DNA from: Tethya wilhelma
Taxonomy: Eukaryota; Porifera; Demospongiae; Tethyida; Tethyidae
DNA length: 64,000 bases
Assembly (NCBI GenBank): GCA_964030475.1
Contig: CAXIPT010000006.1
Coordinates: forward strand, 2,226,817 to 2,290,816
Direction of reading: 5' to 3'
Shown here piece after piece: positions 1 to 8,600 of the stretch; position 1 is the first letter of the stretch, and each line of letters opens with the position of its first letter. The notes beneath the pieces are model-generated. The model made no database searches. It saw nothing but the letters and a program-made list of their open reading frames with translations, and was not told where the DNA came from. The position numbers and the translations under genes were made by a program.

Positions 1-628
1 TAGCTATTCTAACCGTAGCAGCAGCCTACCTCTGGATAGGCTCCTCAGCAAGGGCCAATGAGGGTGCTAGTAAGTGAATACTTTACAAAAAACACATTAC
101 ATGTACATTTCTTCTTGTGTATTATTGCATCACATGACAGCTAACAGCATTAGCATATGTAGGTCAGTTAATAATCCCCATGAATATTGAAAACTTCAAA
201 CAATGAATTTTGTACTTCATATGAACATGTTTTGGCTCCCTCACCATGCAGTCTCAGCATCCAGTGTATTAGCCCCCGGGCAAAAGTGGTTCAACCAACA
301 TGACAACTCAATCATTGAAATTGAAAAGGTCAATATCCAAAACTCTACCTTTTCGGCCACGTACGGTCTAATGCATGATTCAATAACGGAAAAATTTCCC
401 CTTCGAGGACAATTTGACCCGAATGGGATCACCATCGGCTGGTCTGTGTCCTATTGGAACTCCTACGAGAACTATCACTCATTGGGCGTGTGGACCGGGT
501 ACGTTCGGAGGATTAATGACCATAGTGATCTGTACCAGCTGTCGATGACACTTGCCATAGCTCATCAGAACACTGAGGACACTACGACTGGATATGGACA
601 ATTTGTGCTTATTGAAAAGACAGAGTAA
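1..628 (+). CDS. Avidin-like secreted protein, copy 1 (5' end outside window)
   Basis: Two exons are visible: <1-69, ending at a GTAAGT donor, and 252-628, after an ATGCAG acceptor; the start exon lies left of the window. The first exon encodes a hydrophobic signal-peptide-like stretch (LTVAAAYLWIGSSARA). The second encodes an avidin/streptavidin-type beta-barrel: GQKWFNQ near the start, then SATYG, PLRGQFDPNG and IGWSVSY, then ENYHSLGVWTGY. These line up in order with the streptavidin WYNQ, TGTY, LTGRYD, LGWTVAW and NAHSATTWSGQ blocks. Avidins bind biotin. Here the Asn, Tyr, Ser and Trp of WFNQ, ATY, HS and VWTG are kept, but the positions of Trp79, Trp108 and Trp120 of streptavidin are not Trp, so biotin binding is uncertain. 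The length of about 125 mature residues fits the family. Copy 2 follows in tandem. Confidence 0.8.
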
Positions 629-921
629 CTTTTATTAACTGTTAACATTAAACAAAAATTACTTTAGGCACATGCAAACCGACATGTGATGATTATTTTT
701 CTGTGTATATATATATAAAATTTTACCCGGATTGAGTTTAAAAAAAATTAAATTAAAATTTAATTTCAAACTTTGCCGAACCCTGCTCGTGTGTATGCGC
801 GCGCATTGCCTAGCGACAATCGACGCAACATGACATGTCGACATTGTACGTATATGCTTAGACCTGTGACGATCATTACCAAGTATTGAATCACTGCCTG
901 ACACGCGTGACAATCAAAACA

Positions 922-1652
922 ATGCTGTCTGGAAGTAAGTTAGTACGATTCACTATAGCAAGTATTAACACGCAATTTTGTGTAATTGTCTACAGAAATT
1001 CTAGTTGTTCTAACTGTAGCAGCAGCCTACCTCTGGATAGGCTCCTCAGCAAGGGCCATTGAAGGTGCTAGTAAGTGAATACTTTAGAAAAAAAACAAAC
1101 AAACATATTTCTTCTTAATTGTGTATTATTGCATCACATGACAGTGGACAACATTAGCATATGTAGGTATGTCAATAATGTCCGTGAATATTGAAAACTT
1201 CAACAATGAATTTCGCACCAAGCCTTATAATTATGAACCTTGTTTTGGCCCCCCATGCAGTCTCAGCATCCAGTGTACTAGCCCCTGGGCAAAAGTGGTT
1301 CAACCAACGAGACAATGCCATTATTGAAATTGAAAAGGTCAATGTCCCAAACTCCACTTTTGCTGGTACGTATGGTCTAATACATAATTCGATAACGGAA
1401 AAATTTCCCCTCCGTGGACAATTTGACCCGAATGGGATCACCATCGGCTGGTCTGTGTCCTATTGGAACTCCTATGAGAACTATCATTCGCTGGGTGTGT
1501 GGACTGGGTACATTCGGAGGATAAATGATCGTAGCAGCGATCTGTACCAGCTGTCAATGACAGGCTCCATTGCACATCAGGACACAGAGGATACCACAAC
1601 TGGACCTGGCCAGTTTGTGCTCATTAACAAAGACAGAATGATAAAACTGTAG
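922..1652 (+). CDS. Avidin-like secreted protein, copy 2 (complete)
   Basis: Gene model in three exons: 922-934, 996-1070 and 1261-1652, 159 codons plus stop, with GTAAGT donors, TACAG and GCAG acceptors and consistent phase 1 junctions. Exons 1 and 2 give a clear signal peptide (MLSGKILVVLTVAAAYLWIG, then SSARA). Exon 3 encodes the avidin-type barrel with KWFNQRDN, AGTYGL, PLRGQFDPNG, IGWSVSYWNSY and YHSLGVWTGY. It is nearly identical to copy 1 outside the N-terminal strand and the C-terminal third. The product should be secreted. A biotin or other small-ligand role is inferred from the fold; the missing binding-site tryptophans make a changed ligand possible. Proteins with avidin-type domains are known in other animals (egg-white avidins, the C-terminus of sea urchin fibropellins), so this is a family member rather than obvious contamination: it carries introns and sits in a tandem array. 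Confidence 0.85.
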
Positions 1653-1769
1653 TCATTTATAATAATTATTATAATAATGACTGATAGCTAATGAAGCAAA
1701 GAATAATTTTTTGTTGGTATAATATTATAGTACCCTAAGTTTTACATTCACGCAAGTATCGCATTATTA

Positions 1770-1781
1770 TGCGCATGCGCA
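1770..1781. promoter_or_regulatory. NRF-1-type palindrome upstream of avidin-like copy 3
   Basis: The 12-bp palindrome TGCGCATGCGCA matches the NRF-1 consensus and lies about 65 bp before the ATG at 1847. A related TATGCGCGCGCATTG lies about 130 bp before the ATG of copy 2. The same 12-mer recurs at 48548 and 55375, each time inside duplicated sequence. The promoter role is inferred from known metazoan promoters. Confidence 0.55.
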
Positions 1782-1846
1782 TTGCTGCTGTTCGCGATCA
1801 TTACCGTACGATCCGTACAAAGGTCAAAGCTCGATCGATCGGCGCA

Positions 1847-2023
1847 ATGGTTTCTGGTAGTAAGTTGTCTTGCTAACAAAAAACATCATAATTTACTGAG
1901 AGTAAAAACATGATTAATTTTATAAATTGTCTTTAGATCTTCTTCTAGCTCTCCTGACCGTGGCTGTAGTCACCTGCTGTCTCTGGGCCCCACACACAGT
2001 CTCAGCAAAGACCACTGGAGCTA
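1847..2023 (+). CDS. Avidin-like gene copy 3, only 5' exons present
   Basis: Exon 1 is 1847-1859 and exon 2 is 1937-2023, with the same 13-nt first exon, the same phase 1 junctions and the same GTAAGT donors as copy 2. Together they encode a signal peptide (MVSGNLLLALLTVAVVTCC, then LWAPHTVSAKTTGA). The following intron continues to TTTTGGCTCC at 2234-2243, which is the sequence that immediately precedes the exon 3 acceptor in copy 1, and then runs into the N at 2244 and a GA repeat. The barrel exon is therefore missing from this assembly rather than visibly mutated. Whether the gene is whole in the organism cannot be told. The leader differs from those of copies 1 and 2, so the mature proteins may also differ. 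Confidence 0.65.
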
Positions 2024-2243
2024 GTAAGTGGAAAAATTATTTTCTTCTACAATCATGCATGAATTGTACTATTTACGTCATCACATGCATTCACCCATCA
2101 CATGACTATATACAGTCAGCAATGAATCAATTATGAATAATATTAGTAAACTTTTCAACTATATAAGCTATAGCATAGCTATGAATATTCATAATTTTAT
2201 TGACAAATAACACGTTAACCATCTCGTATCTTGTTTTGGCTCC

Positions 2244-2244
2244 N

Positions 2245-2306
<62 letters not shown>
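2244..2306. repeat. Single-N gap followed by (GA)n microsatellite
   Basis: One N followed by about 60 bp of pure AG repeat. It marks a contig join that removes the third exon of avidin-like copy 3. From 2307 to 2500 I see no gene. Confidence 0.9.
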
Positions 2307-2315
<9 letters not shown>

Positions 2316-2830
2316 TCTGTTTAGTTGGACTCTGAGAACCCAGGATTATTAGACTCTCCTACTAATAAGCTACAAGAACTTATGGATAAAGAAAGAGGAT
2401 CAGGAAACTAGTAGGAAACCTAGGAGCATGCTTTTTGGAAGAGCTATTGAATTAGTTAATGTTTAACAAAATTCATTATCTATTCAATTGCAAGATTATA
2501 GTTTCCTGCTGGTTTCCTCAGGTGAAAACAGTTCTAATTGATCATTAACAGTTCACAAAATGGGTGGATTTAACTTTCTTGAGGCATTTTATCATTTAAA
2601 CACATAATTTTCCTAGAAATTGTGTCGGAAATCGCCCCACTACCACCATTACATGAATCTTGTCATATAATTTAGTGGCTGATTGCATCACCTAATACTA
2701 TGTCTTCAGTTAGACTATAAGGTGATTCTCAGTGGCACTACATAAGTAACATAACTTGACACAAACAAACAATAATTATTTATTCATGCATGTATGCATG
2801 GACATAATATAATATATTATAGTTGCATGC

Positions 2831-2880
2831 TGCCCAATCACAGTGCACATGCGCAGTAGTTCATCATTGTGTATATAAAT
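2831..2880 (+). promoter_or_regulatory. Core promoter with CCAAT and TATA elements
   Basis: CCAATCA at about 2834, a GCACATGCGCAG NRF-1-like site at about 2843 and TATATAAAT at 2872-2880 lie 120-170 bp before the ATG at 3002. The spacing fits a TATA-type promoter for the small gene. Confidence 0.5.
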
Positions 2881-3001
2881 ACAATTGTCACATATAGCCA
2901 CACACAGCTGCAGTGTAAGCAGACATCACCCTAACTCTACCAACTGTAGAAGTCAACGTGTATTTTTTTAACTTCAAACCCAAAATTCCTTGACTAAAAA
3001 A

Positions 3002-3529
3002 ATGGGTAACGCGTTTAGTAAAATCATGCACGCACTTCCAATCATTGTGGATGTGGCAAAGAAATTGTTTCCAAGCAGTAAAGCTTTGGGTGCAATCAGA
3101 AATGACGCAGGAGCCGTAGCCAAGGGCAGAGATACGTATAAAAAACTTGCTAACACCGGTGATGTTCATCTCTACAAGCAGCAGGTTACAGAAATGGACC
3201 AGCGAACTCTGAAAGAAGTCATATCAACATTTGAGGAAAATCTTAGTGATGAAGTCAAGAAACTCACGGCATTTAAAAATCTGAAAAGAAGTGCCACTGA
3301 CTGTTGGGCATTTGAATCTAACACGGTCGAAGAGCTTGAGATAAATGCTAGTGGAACGGAATTCCTGTTCTTTAAAATCTACAAAAACTATACAAACAAG
3401 TACAACCTTGCCATCTGCTACCTTCGAAGTACTAGTAGGATTGACACAGATGTACTCATTGGTGGGTTGATGTACGAAGGTCTCTTGGGAAGGGACAAGG
3501 ATAACAAGGTGTATTTGACCTTCTATTAG
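3002..3529 (+). CDS. Small protein of unrecognised family, left copy
   Basis: A single open exon of 175 residues. I chose the MGNAFS start at 3002 over the ATG at 2990 because the paralogue at 28578 also begins MG, and because Gly2 with Ser6 would make an N-myristoylation signal. No family is recognised. The first 25 residues form an amphipathic, hydrophobic segment (HALPIIVDVAKKLFPS). The middle is charged and probably helical (TFEENLSDEVKKLTAFKN). The C-terminal third looks strand-rich (GTEFLFFKIYKNY, then VLIGGLMYEGLLGRDKDNK). There are few cysteines and no predicted transmembrane helix. About six residues in ten match the paralogue by eye; the KLTAFKNLKR and LIGGLMYEGLL blocks are best kept, so both copies look under selection. 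A membrane-associated cytosolic protein is only an inference. Confidence 0.7.
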   Translation: MGNAFSKIMHALPIIVDVAKKLFPSSKALGAIRNDAGAVAKGRDTYKKLANTGDVHLYKQQVTEMDQRTLKEVISTFEENLSDEVKKLTAFKNLKRSATDCWAFESNTVEELEINASGTEFLFFKIYKNYTNKYNLAICYLRSTSRIDTDVLIGGLMYEGLLGRDKDNKVYLTFY

Positions 3530-3997
3530 GAAAGAGCTGATTTTGCTGCTCTAGCTATAATGATCTGGTTTTGCTGTTTAAGCTTAAATTAATTAGTTAC
3601 TAATTTTGAGTAATTCTTGATTTTAGATTGCATGAGACTATTTTGCTACTTTTAGTTAACTGCATGGTATAATATTATTATATATGTCTTGAAACTGAGT
3701 TATATAAGAATTTTTTGAGTTCTTTACATGGTATTGCAGTTATAATTGTTGAGTTTTGATTGAGTTCAAGTTTTTCTTTTATATATTAAAATCAAAAACA
3801 AAATGAACGAGATGCTGCAATAAGTAATGTAATGCCTAAACATGAAGAGGGAGGAAGCAAAATTTATGTTGAGACAGGAAATAAAATTTAACATTAATTT
3901 TATCAAGGGACAGTCTGTAAGACCCAAACAGGAAACAAAATCTCAATTACTTCAGAAACAGGAAGTAAAGTCTTATCAATATTAATGGACACACTCT

Positions 3998-4117
3998 ATC
4001 CACTCCAGTCTGGCCCTGTGAGAGAGGGGCAGTGTGTGGGGAGGGTGGAGCTGTTTACGATGACCCATGCACGTCCAACACCAAGACAGACAAGGTTGAA
4101 CAGGTTATCAGTACCTG
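3998..4117 (-). pseudogene. WDHD1 exon 11 fragment (left)
   Basis: The reverse strand matches exon 11 of the WDHD1 gene (17733-17847), including the GTACTGATAACCTGTTCAAC start and the end CTGGAGTGGATAG, but it carries small insertions near the GACGTGCATGGG stretch that break the frame. No other WDHD1 exon lies beside it. It is a dead fragment carried in the inverted duplication. Confidence 0.8.
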
Positions 4118-4974
4118 CATGCATAATGTAGTTACTGTGCACGTGGTGACAGTGATGTAATATAGGTTTCTTTGTGTGTAGTTTTACTAGCCGATATATA
4201 CACACCTTAACCACATGGAACAATTGACTAATGGATTATTAAAGCACATTTCAATGGAAGCCTGTAATGCTCATGTACTGTAGCAGTAGTGTGGACATAA
4301 TCACATTACCATGTACTGCTTCCCTAGGCCAGAATCCCTGCAGCAGTAATCAAATTTAAAACTCAAAGCTGCTACTTAAAAGTAGTAAATCAATATTGAT
4401 TGTCAGTGAGAAACACATTGGTGCTGATAAAAGTTTAAATTCTCACAATCATTTGTTGAGAGAAGGAATCTCAAAGCGACACAGTTACTGTAGAAGCAGC
4501 TATACAGAGAGGAAAGCTTCGCTGACTCAATTAACAGATTGCTAGGTCGACCACTGATTACTGTAGTGGCAGTTAGTACTCAGACAGGCAGGCTACGCTG
4601 ACTCAACAGATTAATTGCTACAGCTCAACCACTGACTCGCTGTGGAAATATTTCTAGAAAACAGGTCCTGGACCAACCATTGAGAAAAATTCACAACTAA
4701 TAAGAAAAAAAAGGTATATTATAATTATACTAGCCTATATATAAGGATAATAATTTAACTTAGTATACAACAGCTTAAGGCATGCATCGTTTGAATCATA
4801 GATTGTATTTTAACATGATTAATTCTTACACAGTCTTGACTAAATTAAGCTGCAGTCATGCTCAGGCCTGCATGCTAAATCATTATCCCAGTTCAAAGGT
4901 ATAGAATACAGATCTTTAATATTGTAAGGAAAATAAGCAGTTAATTATCAATTTATTCTCTCAGACCGATTGCT
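4118..4974. other. Intergenic stretch, no gene seen
   Basis: AT-rich. Two imperfect copies of a short unit around GCTGACTCAAT..CAGATT occur at 4520-4560 and 4599-4630. Otherwise nothing is recognised. Confidence 0.5.
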
Positions 4975-5356
4975 AGTTACAGTTGTTGGAAGCTAGAAGA
5001 AGAGGACATCACTGATCACACAAGGAACTCAAAACTGAGCACAACAAACTTGAAGGTATAAGGTTATGGTAGTCATTTTGTCAGTGTGTCTGTCTGTATA
5101 GACATCATGCATAACAATATTATTATACTACATCAAGTCAAGAGTATCAATAGTACGGTTACCATTATATAGTTAAATACTCTTCCATGGTCACATGCAA
5201 CTACTCCCAATATATAGGAGACTGCCAAGGTCAGTTAATATAATATATTATTCTATACAGGAAGAACAGTAGCACTCTTGCCAGAGAGCTTGTCTGCTCC
5301 TCACACCATACTTCCACTCCACTGGGGACTCACAAGAATACAGAGAGTCTCAAAGC
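4975..5356 (+). other. Candidate 5' untranslated exons of the beta-helix gene
   Basis: A segment ending TTGAAG with a GTATAA donor at 5056, and a second segment 5261-5356 with a TATACAG acceptor and a GTAAGC donor, have exon-like composition but no long frame. They precede the coding exon at 5696 and could be spliced to it as a leader. Transcript data would decide. Confidence 0.35.
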
Positions 5357-5695
5357 GTAAGCTATTGTAGTTAAAGTACAAAATTAACTAATTTTGAAAT
5401 CTCTCTGAAAATTTAATAATAATAATAAAAATTGGCATATTATAGCATGTTCATAATTCAATCGTGGCTGCACTATTTTAATTTATTATGTGAATTATTC
5501 AAATTGAACTGAAATTGCTTTAACTAAATTTTAGTTTATAAATTTACACAATGTCATTTTTCTCAATAATTACTGTACTATATATACGTAACCATACCAT
5601 AGTATAACCTCAGCCATATATGACTGTATCACAAACACACACACACACACACCAATAATAATAATAGTGCGGACACATTACAAAAAGAAACTAAA

Positions 5696-8600
5696 ATGGC
5701 CTTTCGAATTCAGCAGTCAACTATCTTACTAGCCACCTTAATTGTTTCGTTAGCGTCAGCAAATACTTACCATATTACACTAGACCACGCCCACTGTCTC
5801 ACTGAGACCACACCCACTGGTAGTGGATCACTTCCTGTCGCACCCACTGGCCACACCTCCTTGGTTGAGGATTGCCTGACTCTAACTCAATATGCCCAGT
5901 CCCCAGCTACTACCATTGACTCCAACATTACCTTGATCTTTGAGCCTGGTCATCACACTCTTGATTCTCGTCTTCAGATACAAAATGTCACCAATCTGGT
6001 CTTACAAGTTGCACCTACAAACTCCTCCCCTAGTTCAGTTGCCATGGTTACATGTACAAATTCCTCAGGCTTTGATTTTGCCACCATACCTGAGGTCAGT
6101 GTTAGTGGTCTAGAGTTCAATGGCTGCCAGGAGAACTCTGTGAGATCAGTAGACCAACTGAGGATGGAGGACTGTAGATTTCAAGATGGACACGGAATGG
6201 AATTGAGGAATGTCACAAGTGCAACTTTTGAGAGAAGCTCTTTTATCTCTCTCACTGCATTTCGAGAGGCTAGAAATCCATGGTTGAGTCAGATTAGGGA
6301 ACAAGATATATATGTACCAATAGGAGGGGCCATTGTTGCCTTTAGTAGTGATATCAATGTTACCAAATGTCTCTTTGAGGGAAATGGTGCTATAGATGGT
6401 GGTGCAATATGGACAGATAATAGTATTAGCATACATGGCAGTAATTTCAGTAGCAACCAAGCTAGGTGGGGTGGTGCAATAGAGACAGACAGTGGTAGTG
6501 TTAACATACATGATAGTGATTTCAGTAGCAACACAGCTTGGTTTGGTGGTGGTGGTGCAATGGAGACAGGCAGTGGTAGTATTAGCATATATAATAGTAA
6601 TTTCAGTAGCAACACAGCTAGGCATGGTAGTCAAGGTGGTGGGGCAATACTGACAGGCAGTGGTAGTATTAGCATACATTATAGTAATTTTAGTAGCAGC
6701 ACAGCTAGGTGGGGTGGTGCAATAAGGACAGACAGTGGTAGTATTAACATAAATTATAGTAATTTCAGTAGCAGCACAGCAAATGGTCGTGGGGGTGGTG
6801 CAATCGGGACAGTCAGTGGTAGCATTAGCATACATGGTAGTGATTTCAGTAGCAACACTGTAAGTGATAATTTTGGTGGTGCAATACAGACATACAATGG
6901 NGGCCATTGTTGCCATTAGTAGTGATATTAATGTTACTGAATGTCTCTTTGAGGGAAATAGTGCTGTTGATAATAAAAATAATATTTTGTTTGGTAGTGG
7001 TGGTGCAATATGGATAAACAGTAGTATTACTATACATAGTAGTCATTTCAGTAGCAACACAGCTAGAACAGGTGGCGCAATATGGACAGACAGTGGTAAT
7101 ATTAGCATACATGGTAGTAATTTCACTAGCAAAATACTGGCAGGCTCCAGGGGTATAATAGGGACATACAGTGGTAGTATTAGCATACATAACAGTAATT
7201 TCAAAGGCTACAGTGGCCATATTCATGGTGGTGCAATAGAGACAGACAGTGGTAGTATTAATATACATGGTAGTGATTTCAGTAACAACACAGCAATTGA
7301 AGGTGGTGCAATAAGGACATTCAGTGGTAGTATCAGCATACATGATAGTGATTTCAGTAGCAACAAAGCGAGTAAAGGTGGTGCAATAAGGACATACACT
7401 GGTAGTATTAGCATACATGGTAGTGATTTCAGTAACAACACAGCTAGTTACTATAGTCCTGATGATGCCGGTGGTGCAATATGGACATACAGTGGTAGTA
7501 TTATCATACATGGTAGTAATTTCAGTAATAACATAGCAGATGATGGTGGTGCAATATGGACAGACTGTGGTAATATTAGCATACATGACAGTGTCTTCAT
7601 TGGAAACAAGGCAGACAATCTTGGTGGTGCAATAAGGACAGTCAGTGGTAACATTGATATATACAGTACATGCAATTTCACTAACAACAGAGCAGATAGA
7701 GATGGTGGTGCAATATTGACAGACAGTGGTAGAATTACAATAAATAGCAGTAGTTTTACTAACAATAGTGTAGCTACTGATGGTGGTGTAATATGGACAA
7801 AGAATGGTAACATTAGCATCCAAGTTAGTCAGTTACAAAACAACACAGCAGATAGAGATGGTGGTGCAATATGGACAGATAGTGGAAACCTTGATGTACA
7901 TGGTAGTGAGTTTAGCAACAACAGTGTAGGTACTGATGGAGGGGCAATAGGCACACACAGTGGTTGTATTAGTATATATGAAAGTACTTTTGGTAGCAAC
8001 ATAGCAGGTACTGATGGAGGGGCAATATGGACAGACAGTGGTAGTATTAGCATAGACAGTCAATGTGATTTTAGCAGTAACATAGCAGGCACTCATGGTG
8101 GAGCAATATGGACAGTTCGAGGTAATATCATCATTGAAAGGAGTTATTTTACTGAGAATAGAGCAAGTTCAGGTGGTACAATAAGGACAGACAATAGTAG
8201 TATTAGCATAAATGGCAGTGCCTTCATCAGAAACACAGCCCTCAATGATGGTGGTGTACTGTTCCTTGGTAGTGCTACTGATAGTGTCAATGAAATCAGC
8301 AACAGTATCTTCAACCATAACCATGCAGCTAACCAAGGTGGTGTAATTTATGTCCAGTCCAGAACCATTAGTTTGAATGGTCTCCTTCAAATCACAAACA
8401 ATTCAGCAATGTCTGGTGGAGGGATATATCTTAATCGGTCTGAGAATGAGCTACATTTTGAAGGAAGAATTATATTATCAGAGAACACTGCCACAACAAA
8501 GGGAGGAGGAATCTATACCAGTGGCTCAACAATAAGACTGACTGGAGGACAACTTGAGTTTACTGAGAACAGAGCTGAGGAAGGAGGTGGAATTTATGTG

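Larger units (their letters stand above)
2500..4117. repeat. Left arm of a diverged inverted duplication (partner 27437-29050)
   Basis: Left to right the arm holds a conserved block around ACAAAATGGGTGGATTTAAC (2556-2575), the small gene at 3002-3529, a stretch rich in GGAAAC and GGAAGTAAA motifs (3840-3970), and a WDHD1 exon 11 fragment. The same items occur in reverse order and opposite strand at 27437-29050. The arms are clearly diverged, so this is an old duplication and not an assembly echo. Confidence 0.75.

Noticed and set aside
1..2023. Avidin-like genes as bacterial contamination
   Set aside because: All three copies have spliceosomal introns with matching phases and eukaryotic signal peptides.
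6846..7823. Long reverse-strand frame with repeated CPYCTT and YANTT motifs opposite the beta-helix gene
   Set aside because: It is the complement of the GGAI repeat DNA; the cysteine pattern arises from GGTGGTGCAATATGG repeats and has no start context or splice signals of its own.
6400..8200. Regularly spaced short repeats that could suggest a CRISPR array
   Set aside because: The repeats are in frame, vary in length and encode the beta-helix; the locus is eukaryotic with a signal peptide and membrane spans.
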